Shown in pieces: positions 11,959-29,520 of a DNA stretch of 64,000 bases. The stretch is taken from positions 86,566,779-86,630,778 of the forward strand of contig OZ026525.1 in the NCBI GenBank assembly GCA_964019695.1. The letters run 5' to 3'. Numbering within the stretch: the first letter of the stretch is position 1; the number at the start of each line of letters is the position of its first letter. A program made the position numbers and the translations under genes. Source of the stretch: Loripinus fragilis. Its lineage: Eukaryota; Mollusca; Bivalvia; Lucinida; Lucinidae. The notes beneath the pieces are model-generated. The model ran no database searches and was not told where the DNA came from. It saw only the letters and a program-made list of their open reading frames with translations.

Positions 11959-12194
11959 TTGAGCCAGTGCATGAGATTTCAAACAATTTGCTATGTGCGA
12001 CTGGCAAAGGCTCAGACCAGCCTGCGCATACGCGCAGTCTGATCAGAGCCTTTGCTAGTTGCTTGAATATTCTATGAGTGTTAAGCTACTGACTAAACAC
12101 CATTTGGAGTTTCTAAGCTTAAAATGAGGCTGCAGAGGCTCGTCCGAGTCTACACATATCAAAATGCCACATTGTTGGAAATCTCATGCACAGG
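11959..12194 (+). mobile_element. MITE family M1, full copy
   Basis: The ends are inverted repeats: TGAGCCAGTGCATGAGATTT at the left and AAATCTCATGCACAGGCTCA at the right. The body has the palindrome CAGCCTGCGCATACGCGCAG and then TTAAGCTACTGACTAAACAC and TTGGAGTTTCTAAGCTTAAA. It has no coding capacity. Copies in both orientations occur in this window. Confidence 0.85.
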
Positions 12195-13396
12195 CTCATA
12201 TCATAAAACAGTATATTAAATAGAGCGTATTAAAAATGCGCGTGAGTCACGTTACATGAAAATACAACCCACCTAGGACACCAGAATAGGAAATGATGGA
12301 CAGAGGAATTCTCTTTGTCTCCGTGTTTGGAATTCTATTTGTTTATCAAACAAAAGGTGAGATAATTAGAGGATATCTTATTAGTTCACTTCGAGTTTAC
12401 TGATGGAAACAAACTACAACACCTGACACATAATGAAACATGTATACGCTCTTTCTATACTCAGACAAACAATTGAAGGATATTAAGATTCTTTTGACTA
12501 TATAACAGTTGAGAAAATAATTTCCATACAAGGCATTTTCGTATCTGATAGAACTACCAATATGAAATTCAGCAGAATGCAAAATAGAATTTACGGGTCA
12601 TTGGTTACGGTACAGTACCACACCAAATGTACTAACTCACTTTACCCAAAGTTCACAAGCATTAGCGTTAATATTTTAGCGTTTATATTTTTTGCTGCAA
12701 CCTTTACCTGGTCATTACTTACATGTATGTTCTAATTCTGACCACAGACAAGTGTTTACACCCATTTATTAGTAATTGCACCTAATAACGTGACAACTTC
12801 TTCAACAAAAATGCACAGATATGACATATACTAGCTAATATGGCAACATATTGGAATTAAAACACAAAAAAAACTACAAAATTACGTGTCATACCTTTTG
12901 AGTGAGAGCCAGCAATGATTTTGGAGCAAGCCATTATGGAAATTCAGACAATAAAAAGGATTTTGATCATTTTTTAATGCTTGTGACTTTTCAGTATAGA
13001 GGCTTGCACCATTTGGACATGCACTGTACTTTAATCATTTAAGCGTGGCTTAAATCAAACATTCATTTTGATTGCAGATATCGGGAACTATGAAATGCAT
13101 GCATAATTAGTTTAGTTTTTACTGTATAAGTCGTAAAAATATTCTGCCCAGCATTGTCAAATAACTTTCAACAAATCAAATGTGTCCCTGCTCGGAGCAA
13201 TGTCACAAAGCCAGTGGCATATCTTGTTTTCTTCTAATCTACATGTATACTGCACGACCTGATGGACAGACATGAAGTTGTGTTATAATCAAGCATGGAA
13301 ATATCAGTTTTCGACAACCCAAAAATAAACTATTGTCTTTGGCTGGACCCACCGTGGCACAACTTGGGGTTTTCTTTATCTCCGACTATCCCCGAG
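12195..13396. other. No gene or named repeat seen
   Basis: AT-rich sequence between an M1 MITE and the C-rich terminus at 13397. Nothing in it recurs in the window as far as I can see. Confidence 0.45.
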
Positions 13397-13754
13397 TCAT
13401 ATTAGACCATGAGCTGCTAATAGACCCCCTCCCCCCAGGGGGAATTTTGTACACTATGATTTTCTAAAACTACGTTATCTGAGAAGCAAAATGACACACG
13501 TTGGCCATCTGGCAGTGGGTGCGTTACCGTGTAACAGCCATGTTAACTATGCTACCCTAAAACATCTCCAAATCATATTGTTCAAGTACAAAGCTATTCA
13601 TAATTTTTATTTATCCACATGCTGATTGTCTTAAAAACACTTAATTAAATGCAGCAAATAGCAAGTATGCATTAAAACAACATATGTGTACTATATTGCA
13701 GTTATATTCGTTACTTTATTTCAAATAAACTACTATCTAGCCCTGTGCAATCAC

Positions 13755-13920
13755 TAGACCATACGCTGCCAAAATACCTCCTAGGAGGAGTTTTTTTACA
13801 CTATAATTTTCTAAAACCACATTATATAAGCCACAAAATAATGCATGTTAGCTCTTTCTGGGTTGGACCGTTACCCTGCAATTGCAGAGTTTACTATGTT
13901 ACCCTAAAATAATAGGAACT
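13755..13920. repeat. Second copy of the C-rich TIR terminus
   Basis: The sequence has CTAGACCATACGCTGCC, then TTTTTTACACTATAATTTTC and CATTATATAAGCCACAAAAT. It is a diverged copy of the terminus at 13397 in the same orientation, about 350 bp away. The spacing fits the 330-bp subrepeat period of the other element. Confidence 0.6.
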
Positions 13921-14640
13921 CCTTTAGTGTAAATATCAAAATTATTCCTTATTCTTATGAATCAATATTATCTTGTAATTGAAAGTAAATGACTAGCAGT
14001 ATAATTTTTACTCATTTAGTTTCCTTTTATTACTGTTACATACGTTAATTTCTTTTGAATACATTAATTTAATGCAAAAATAGCATAATATGAGTTTAAA
14101 CTCCTAATGGGCGTAAATTACTTCCATTTTAGGGCTCAATAATGAGAGAAATAATGAATAGTGTCTTTTTTAAAGATAAAATATAAGTGAAATTAAACTC
14201 TGACAAAAGCACAGGTGATGAAAAGGAAGAAACTTGAACTCAAAGCACATACAATGCTATTTCAATTAAGAGGTTTTTTTATCGAATATGTAAACATCAC
14301 TTATAGAAACCACTTAGTCAGATCTATTACCAATTGTGCAAGCCAACAAAATACATATGCAGCTTATCAGCTATTGATTACAATAACTATAGTGAAAACA
14401 ACTAGGGACGAAAGCTAGTTCACAATTTGTAAAATTTTAAGTCGTTTCAGGCATGGTCAACATTGAAAGTTTTATATAGGCATTATCCCTGGTCGTTTGA
14501 ATGAAAACAGAAGTTCTTTTTAATCATAACAATTTCTATCCCAAATATGGTACCCAACATGCCTGTCCCTATGGTTATAATACCTATGGTAGTAATCAGC
14601 ATGTCTAGTTTGGTGAAGAAAGAATAAAATCATTCTTGGT

Positions 14641-14748
14641 AACATGCATAACAAGAATATTTGAAGAGATTATTACAACCTGCATAACAAGAATATTTGA
14701 AGAGATTATTACAACCTGCATAACAAGAATATTTGAAGAGATTATTAC
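14641..14748. repeat. 36-bp tandem repeat, three units
   Basis: AACCTGCATAACAAGAATAT, TTGAAGAGATTATTAC three times, nearly identical. There are no spacers and no palindrome, so this is not a CRISPR array. Confidence 0.95.
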
Positions 14749-16062
14749 ACTTATCATCTGTTTTGCCTGTTTCTACAATTTTGTGAAGCATTTAAACACC
14801 TAGCTAGGGCAGCACTTGTTCAAAATGTTCAATTTAGTCTATATTTAAAAGAGATAAGTTAATGCTTAGAAGAGATCCCTTGCATTGTTAGCATTGTATT
14901 ATAGACATGACTAAATGAAAGGACTTCAACAATTCATTGGGATTTTTTATTTGAATTATTTCTGTCAATACGACTTAGTTTAACAGTGTTATTTTGTTTT
15001 ATAATGATTTAGAACTACACATGCCACATGGGAACATGATCATTATTATGAAGTTGCACCCTATTAATCCTTTGGATATTTCAAATCAAGCTAAATAGAT
15101 TATAACTAGTAACAAAGAATAAATCGAATGAGCCAGCACATTTGATTTGGTACTGGTACTCATTGGAATCTCAATAAATGAGGGCTCATGATGTGCAGAC
15201 TCACCAGAGCCTTTGCTGTCTGCATACACAAAGTATGGATCTATATAGATGCAGACTCAGACCAGAATAAATATGACTAGCTCGACTGCATCAGCATGAG
15301 CAATCAATGGATCCAAGATATTTGCCAATATGTGATAAGTACCAACATCTAACGTGCTCGTCAAATCTTCATTGAGCGCTTTATAAATTACAATAATTGA
15401 GATCTACAATTATTTTTTCACCTAAAGGCAATACTGTCAAAAACAAATCTGATATAAGGTTTCAATATTTGGTATACTATATCATACACACATGTAACAT
15501 AAATGACAATAGACACTGCTGTCAACATCTGAACTTCATGATATCCTTTTCAATGTGAAAGACATATGATTAGTTTTTGAGATGATTAAATAAAAAAACC
15601 ATGGTAATTAGAAATGCATAGATAATTATCACCAAAATCATGTACATGTAACAGTATACTTTGTTAACATTGCATGTAAGTCTATCATTGATAACATTGT
15701 TTCTACTGAGTAGAGTGTTCTTCCAATACTATTTTTGTCAGAACAGGTGACCTTTTGCTTATGTGTTGAACCCATACCCTGGTGTGTTTGCAACTCATTC
15801 TTATTGTTAATATCCATATAACGCTTTGCTATAATTTGGTCATGTCACATTCTGTATAGTGGAAATTAGCTTCAGCTATTTTAGCATTAATTGCTAAAAC
15901 TACCAATACATGTAAGTAAGATTTCATGATTGCACTTTTTGCTTTAAATATTTTAGTTATCTATCCAACATTTTAAAAGAACATTGTGAATCTTTTTATA
16001 TCAACTTAAATGTCAAATTCGGTCTGGTCTTATTCTGGCAAAATAAGTCGCCGTTAAACCGG
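14749..16062. other. No gene seen
   Basis: AT-rich sequence inside the 13.4-21.05 kb bracket. A trace of MITE-like sequence (GAGCCAGCACATTTGATTTG) is at 15130, and GTGCAGACTCACCAGAGCCT is at 15195. Confidence 0.45.
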
Positions 16063-16330
16063 TTTAAGCCCTCCAGTAAAATATTTTACTGACCGTTCCA
16101 AGGCGGTACTTCTTTTGTGGATCTTTTATGTTTATGTTCTGTCTTGTGTTTGCTATGTTTTGTGCGCGTCTGTTTATATGTGCTCTGTGGTCACCTGCTG
16201 GGAAAGGGCTGACCTCTTGGCTCTCGTTTGTGGTGTCTTCTGTGAGTTTGTCACTTTCCCATTGGTATCCTGGGTCAGGTGTGGTACTTGATTGTATCGA
16301 TTCCTGATCTTTGCAACCTTACTTACTATA
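16063..16330 (+). repeat. Dispersed 265-bp repeat, copy 1
   Basis: Landmarks are TTTACTGACCGTTCCAAGGC, then GGGAAAGGGCTGACCTCTTG, then TATCCTGGGTCAGGTGTGGT and ACTTGATTGTAT. It is the same order as at 27276 and 49950. The nature is unknown. A SINE 3' domain is possible, but no Pol III boxes are visible. Confidence 0.8.
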
Positions 16331-16879
16331 AATTTAATTTGGTATCGTAAGTAACAATTTACTTATTTTCTTGGATATGATCATATCACTGTAATTATTG
16401 TCATGTAAACTCCACCATTAACCCTTATTTTTTCCCATTTCACAGAAATATTTGTTCTAAATAAACCATCTATAATACTAAATAAACGAATTACCGCATA
16501 AACTGAAAAATCGAGGTCATTTTCATGCTTGATTTCTTTACTGTTACTTTAAGATATTGCTTTCATTGATAATCTCGGTTAGGATGAGTTTTCATTTAGC
16601 ATAGATTTAGAGAATTTTGGAATTAAGTGTGTTTTCTAAAAGAACTGCGCCCTCTGGCGAATGTTTCTATATTTAGTGTATGTCACGTTCATGGTCACGC
16701 GTCACTATTTTTAGATCGATTGGGTTTCCAATACAAACTGAATGGAGATGACCGAAGCGTTCCGAATTTTTGTGTATATGTCATATGTATATGTGTATTA
16801 TGCTGTGTCAAGTCGGCCATATTATAAACAACAATGGGGAAAACGCCGCCAAACTCGCCAAAGAAAAAAAGATATGGCT

Positions 16880-17215
16880 GTAATTTTAAATAATCCCTTA
16901 TCAAAACTGATTATTAGTCGCGGTAATCATCACACCTTTCTTCGACACGCGCTTAATAATCCTAAGTGTCAAGGTCGCTGCGCATAATGTACTGTTTACA
17001 TCGATTGGCTTGGTCGTACCACTTATATCACGGTAGGCAATGACGCTATCAAATATTATTAGTAAAAGGCGCCTCGCTGAAGTTTTTCTGTGATTTTCTT
17101 GACGAGAAGAAATAAACATAACCGCATTTACAAGTATCAGCTTTTGTAAAAAGAAAATAAAAAAAAAATCGTCGGTTCCGGGTCATTTCGGCCCATGGTC
17201 ATTTCGGCCCAATAA
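16880..17215. repeat. Dispersed repeat with GGTCATTTCGGCCCA end, copy 1
   Basis: CTTAATAATCCTAAGTGTCA, AGGTCGCT; TTGGTCGTACCACTTATATC; GGCAATGACGCTATCAA; CTCGCTGAAGTTTTTCTGTG; then TCATTTCGGCCCA twice. The same order recurs at 18870-19230. Confidence 0.8.
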
Positions 17216-17399
17216 TCCCTTTTTGGTTCTTAGAAAAAAATAAATCTCACTCCTAAAAAATTTGGTAAAATTGGTCCGCGCGGTAAATGCGAGCAGAAAA
17301 TAACCATTTTAAGGGCGTCGCGCGCAATCTCACTCTTTAAGATTTCAAAAAGTCGACAGGTATGCAAATAACGAAGTAAGAACTACACCAAAATCACCA

Positions 17400-18130
17400 C
17401 CTTAGAACGGTCAGGTGCAAGCTACTGGTGAGGGCTTGAGGTTGAATTTGTTTTTAGCTCACCTTAGCAGCATATGTCAGCTTATAGGTAGGATGCCCAT
17501 GGTCCGTTGTCGTCAACAATTTCAAACATCTTCTTCTCGGAAACCATTTGACCAATCAAAGACAAATTTTATGTGGAGCCTCTTTGGGTAGGGGGAACGA
17601 AAGTTTGTTTGTTGCATCTGGGTCACATGACCAAGATGGCCGCCACGCCCATATATGGTAAAAACCCTTCAAAAATCTTCTTCCCCGGAACCGGTGAACC
17701 AATTTCCACGAAACTTGGTATGTAGCAGTGGTGACTCTGCCCATCATACTTTGTTCAAATGATGACCTACGGTTGACCTTGACCAATTTTACAACAAGGT
17801 CAAATTTGTTAACTTAGGCTTTTCTACAGGAAAAAGTGAAAGCTGTTGATTTTTTCACAAATATTTCAGCCTCTGACCTGAAACCAACTGAAATAATGAA
17901 GAATTGTGAGTATTGAAGGCCGAGGTCATTTCTTGACCTTGGCTAAAGGTCATTTACGTATATGAAAATTAAAACTGGCTTTTCTCGGAAATTGATGGGC
18001 CAATCAAACCCAAATTTTATATGTTAGCTTTCAGGTACAAGCAGGGTTCCAGTTTGAGGGCAAATCGGCGAAATACTTCGCCCCAGACCGCTCCGTTTCG
18101 CCTATAATGGTCGTAAAAAGGGAAGTGTAT
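17400..18130. repeat. GACCTTGACC-type repeat block
   Basis: Repeated short phrases such as GACCTTGACCAATTTTAC, CATTTCTTGACCTTGGC and CAATCAAAGACAAATTTTAT or CAATCAAACCCAAATTTTAT. This is a degenerate dispersed repeat of a type common in molluscs. I see no coding frame in it. Confidence 0.6.
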
Positions 18131-18138
18131 TTCGGCAT

Positions 18139-18343
18139 ATGGAGGCGCGGTGGCTCAGTGGTAGAGCGTCGGACTCGGGACCTAGAGGCCCCGAGTTCGA
18201 ACCCCACGACCGCTGTGTAGTGTCCTTGAGAAAGGCACTTTCACCTTCCCAAAGTACTAATAATACCCAGAAAGAAGTGGCTCCGTCTCAACATGACTGA
18301 AAAATTGTTTACCGGGACGTAAAACACCAATCAATCCAAACCA
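18139..18343 (+). mobile_element. tRNA-derived SINE with target-site duplication
   Basis: The 5' part looks like a tRNA: A box TGGCTCAGTGG at 18151 and B box GAGTTCGAACCC at 18193. A tRNA-unrelated body with CATGACTGAAAAATTGTTTA and GGGACGTAAAACACC follows. The 10-bp direct repeat ATTTCGGCAT flanks it on both sides. It carries an internal Pol III promoter and is not a functional tRNA, because the 3' acceptor half is missing. Confidence 0.85.
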
Positions 18344-18766
18344 TTTCGGCATCAGTGTTCCTTTTCAGGCCATTTTGGGGGGCGAAATTCGGCCCCACTC
18401 CCAAAGGCGAAACACCTCCTTTTTCCCAATTGGCACAGTAAAATTCCCAATCAGAAGTTGGAAGAAAAATAAGGAGAAAAAGTTTGTTTTTTAACCACGA
18501 AAAGTAACGACATTTCCAGGTTTGCCTTTGAAGAAGATAATTTGGTATACAAAAATTTCCTTAAATATTGTATTTCTTTGCATTTTGAGTGTGAAAACCA
18601 CTCATTTATTGGTTTGGGCAGCTACCACTTAAAAAATTGCAGACTAATTTTTCCGACATTGTCCCTATTTTTGGACAGTACCAGTAACCAACACAACACT
18701 AAAATATAATAATCAGCAGACCTTAGTATAAACTTAAATTGACACTAGCTTTAAACAAGTACAGAC

Positions 18767-18783
18767 TTTTGGGGGGGGGGGGG
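18767..18783. repeat. G run
   Basis: About 14 consecutive G. Similar runs lie at 39629-39650, 48510-48529 and 62562-62575, and C runs at 34543-34557 and 50528-50542. They are candidates for G-quadruplex formation and for sequencing-length error. Confidence 0.8.
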
Positions 18784-18869
18784 ACTCACAAAACAGTAAC
18801 AAAACAAACAGAACTTATATAAAATAGTTAATTACTACCATTGATGGCAACTAGAGTTATGAAAGTTCA

Positions 18870-19232
18870 AGACACCTTTCTCTGACTCACGCTCAATAAT
18901 CCTAAGTTTCAAGGTCGCTAAACAGCTTACATTGATAGGCTTGGTCGTACCACTTGACGCAGTTGGCAATGACGCTATCAATAAAATCTGTTTAAAAAAG
19001 TGCATTGTTCAGAAATAAGAACCTGGATTTGAGCGATTTTTGGCATTGTTTGGAGGAAAACAAATATAGTAAAAGTCACCTCGCTGAAGATTTTTAGTGA
19101 TTTTCAAGATGAGAAGATATAAGCATAATCATGTTTACAAGTATCAGCTTTTGTAAAAAAAATTCAAACTCGCCGGTTTCGGGTCATTTCGGCCCATACC
19201 TATTTGGGCCCATGGTCATTTCGGCGACTAGA
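18870..19232. repeat. Dispersed repeat with GGTCATTTCGGCCCA end, copy 2
   Basis: It matches copy 1 in order and orientation, with about 90 bp extra after GACGCTATCAATAAAATC. Copies 1 and 2 bracket 1.65 kb holding a SINE and GACCTTGACC-type repeats. Confidence 0.8.
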
Positions 19233-20899
19233 ATCGCCAATACAAGTTTCAGATTTCATAAAGCTGTGAAAAATTAACACACATGAAAGGGGGATACAAG
19301 TTTCAGCTTTTTTAAATGCAAAATAAAGGTAAATTGACAATCATGAAATATTTCCGCGCTTGCGTGGGCTCTTTTCTAGTTTACTTATAAAATTTAAATT
19401 GCTAAAGCAAATTATCAGAAAAACTATGTTGATTTAGCTATCGATTTCATCCATTAAACAATGAAAGCAATCCTGAAGATAAACTAAAGTCTATTTAAAA
19501 GCTATAAGTAAAGAAATGCATCAACATATGTTTACGCAAATACAACAATGTCAGTATAAAATTTGATTTGGAGACAGTCTCTTCAAACAGTATATGATTA
19601 CATACACTTATAATGTATAGTATCTATGCAACATATATCAATCCTTGCTCTACCAAGTTACAAATACTTGATTCTATCTGGTTTGTAATAGCACAAATGT
19701 TTTGTATGCTACAACATACCATACAACATTTAGTAAAAAAAAAAAGGTTTTTGTCATTGTAGATGAAGCAAAATTTACAAGGAAAAACCAGAGTGTATTG
19801 TGTAACTGACTGTTTGTATAATTTGAGCAGCAGTTAACTGGGTACACTAAATTATTTTGGTTGCTGTTAAATAAGTGACTGGATTAAACTTAAGGTTCTT
19901 CAGATAAGTAATACAAAAATCTAAATCCACCATATATAAACATTTCAGACACAATTTAATTCTGTCTTTCACAGCATTTTGGACATACATAGTAACGTAT
20001 GATATATTGTATATGGTAATATATGTTACTTTAAAAAATTTGACAGAACATGGGAATTCATTATCCTTATTCAGCTGGTACTTGAGAGCAATAATCGTCT
20101 TTGTTAATGAGGTTTAAAACCTATAACTATGGTCAAATCTACATATTTTTTTGTTTTTTTAAAAAGTTCTAAAATATACTATTTCACAAAAGTAAATATG
20201 CTTTAACAATTTGACATAGTCCCTTAATCAGAACGGATAAATTCTATTGTGGACAGCTAGTATCTTTATGTCTATTTAACATAAAAAACAGTTTTGAAAT
20301 GAAATAAAATACTCTATAATGTATCATTTAGGGAATTAAGCAATATATAAAAAGCCTTAAAGTTTGTAATATACGTTACATATTGCCAAACAAACAAAAT
20401 AACTGATACTTTACACCAGAAACAATGTTTATTATCCCCTTTAACTCTTTTTTTATCAATATAATGCTTATATATGGTGTTAAAAAGCTTACAGATAGGA
20501 TTACATGCTTTGTTTTTAAATGAAATGGTTCTTACATTACATAATGTTTTCTTAGGGGTCGTCATATTCAACAGCTTATAACTCCTAAATTTATTGTGAT
20601 ACAAGCAAGCTGTTTGCAGTTTTGAAATGGTCAGTTAAATGCCTTTTATGGACATTTATTTTTTATTTAAAATATTCATTGAAAAAATTTAAAAAAGAAA
20701 CTATATAACAAAATATCAATGATTTTATAGGGTGTAGTTGAAAATGTAGCGTAAATGACACCATAATGGGCCTTAATTACTCTAACAAATATCACTATCT
20801 GCAGGTAATTAACTGTTCTTACATGTTACATGATTGTTTAGCCAATTTAAATAGTTCAAGTACCACTTTAACAGCCTTAATTATATATTTTTGTTTTTC
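19233..20899. other. No gene seen; probable inner part of the TIR element
   Basis: AT-rich sequence. The end (TAATGGGCCTTAATTACTCT at 20765) resembles the inner arm of the 4.7-9.05 kb element (TAAGGACCTTTAATTCATTT at 8090). The frame at 20314-20604 is not supported. Confidence 0.4.
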
Positions 20900-21055
20900 A
20901 AAAAAATGAGGGGTAACGTATTTAACACGCTGTAGCATCCACCGCCAGATGACCAACATGTTGCAAAAAGCTCGTTAGATGTTATGCTTTAAGAAAAACA
21001 TAGTCTACAAAGTTCCCCTTGGGGGCAAAACCCTTAGTAGCTCATGGCCTATATG
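20900..21055. repeat. Inverted copy of the C-rich TIR terminus
   Basis: The sequence reads GGGGTAACGTATTTAACACG, then CCGCCAGATGACCAACATGT and GTCTACAAAGTTCCCC, ending in AGCTCATGGCC. Read in reverse it follows the consensus of the other termini base for base in its outer 20 positions, with few changes. Confidence 0.6.
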
Positions 21056-21579
21056 GCCATTTTCTTTGTTTAATCATAAATGTTTAAATTGATAATATAA
21101 GATAAGATTGCTTCTTTGTGATGATGTATTGCTAAGTTAGGAAATCTCCATTTTTAGATACTATTTTTCGCAAATGGTCAGTCAGTGATTCAAGAGTGTG
21201 GAAATAGTGCGACGGGTATCTTAGCATTAGTTCATATGTGCTACCTCTTTCTCTTTAAAGCAACATTACTACCAGATATAAGCTTCTACTAACCCTTTAG
21301 CAATGGAATTTTCCATAAAGTTTGATACAGTTAAGTCAAGATGGTCCGGGGTTAGAGGGTTTTCCCCAAACTTTATTTCTGTCTCTGAAGATCAATTTTG
21401 TCTTAACAAACATTGCAGAGCCTGATGAAATGCTGCCTAATGCGGCATTTCATCTGGGCATTCACCGTTAGTAGAGTGGCGTCCATTACTACTATCGTTT
21501 GCCATAGTACCCGTTTAGAGGCTTCAAGTCCTCAAAGAGGTAACCCATATTAGTCTATCGTCCTTTTTGTGGGACATAG

Positions 21580-21646
21580 GCAAACAGTGGAGACCCAGAT
21601 CATACGCCGCAGAACGCGGCGTCTGATCAGGGTCTCCACTGTTTGC
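21580..21646. repeat. Hairpin family H1, copy 1
   Basis: A palindrome GCAAACAGTGGAGACCCAGA..(loop)..TCTCCACTGTTTGC with an inner CGCCGC/GCGGCG stem. It lies 150 bp before the Gene A stalk exon. Confidence 0.8.
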
Positions 21647-21797
21647 TTAAAGAATATTCTATCAAAATTTGAATAAAAATGAAAAAAAAACACCCAACAT
21701 GCCTTAAAACGGAAATGGATTGGTCCATTTGCCATTTGATAATAGTGGGAAATTCCATTCGGCTTAAATGAGTTAAAGTACTTAATTCTATTTCTAG

Positions 21798-28666
<6,869 letters not shown>

Positions 28667-29520
28667 TACGTTATTTACATAGGACTAGAGTAAAGTCGGG
28701 TATTGTCGACCCTTTAAGGGTGAAATTGAGTTGGTATATACCTTGTTGTCTTGTCTGAACTGGTAGGTTGAAGATGAGTTCACTGGTCGGAGCTGTCCAA
28801 TCAAATGCAGAGTAACAACGTGTTTATCATACGTATTCAAATATCAGTTACAGAATGGTGCTGAACTCCGTTACTATCGACCCATAGAGGCCATTCATTA
28901 TCCATCACTTTAAAGGCCAGGCCACTGTAGGACCTACAGTGAAAAGTGGGCAGTGGCAGAAAAGAATTAATGGATTTTCTGAACTTCTCCCAGGTCATGT
29001 CTAGGTCAGTTACAGATTGTAAACATGCAGGTTGTTGGAATCAGCTGATCTATTTGAATGTGTGTACATTTGTAGTTGAAGGTGACTTAAAATCTGTACA
29101 CTCTAAAAACAGTGTTTTTTATCTACATGATTACATATAAAGTGCACATACTGCTATAAGCTTACATAGAGTACTTTGTAGGTCGCTCAAAAAGGGATCA
29201 GTTGATGCATATGTAGATTTGGCTCCACACTGTATTCGAAAGGAAGTATATGCTCTTGAAATATTTATGTGATCAGTGCGCTCATTAGGTCAATTGTTGA
29301 TTACCTAGGGTACTTCAAATTGGTTTGAACAGTGAAGATACTGATCGGACTGAGTAGCAACCTATTCTTGGCCCTCATTTCCCTTCACCAGTCTGTCTGA
29401 AAACTAATGTGTCACCTAATTGATTAGTGGTTATAAATGTAAGCTGAAGATTTTTGTAATTCAGAGATCGTACTTATCAAATGTCTATATTAGAAATACA
29501 AAATAAAATTTTGTTTCAGC
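28667..29520 (+). other. Gene A probable 3' UTR
   Basis: This non-coding stretch follows the Gene A stop. The first AATAAA on the + strand that lies in a plausible place is at 29502-29507, about 840 bp after the stop. I see no repeat family in it, which fits a UTR. The exact cleavage site is unknown. Confidence 0.45.

Larger units (their letters stand above)
13397..21055. mobile_element. Related TIR termini bracketing 7.6 kb
   Basis: The left end (GACCATGAGCTGCTAATAGA, then the C-rich AGGGGGAATTTTGTACACTA block) has a second, tandem copy at 13755-13920. The right end at 20910-21053 is the inverse (AAAGTTCCCCTTGGGGG, TAGTAGCTCATGGCC). These belong to the family of the 4.7-9.05 kb element. They may be the two ends of one large element or separate partial copies. 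I see no intact ORF between them and no clear target duplication. Confidence 0.4.

Noticed and set aside
14641..14748. Direct repeats that might suggest a CRISPR array
   Set aside because: The 36-bp units are contiguous with no spacers, and the genome is eukaryotic.
18139..18215. tRNA gene candidate with good A and B boxes
   Set aside because: There is no acceptor-stem pairing or CCA-proximal half. The body and target duplication show it is a SINE.
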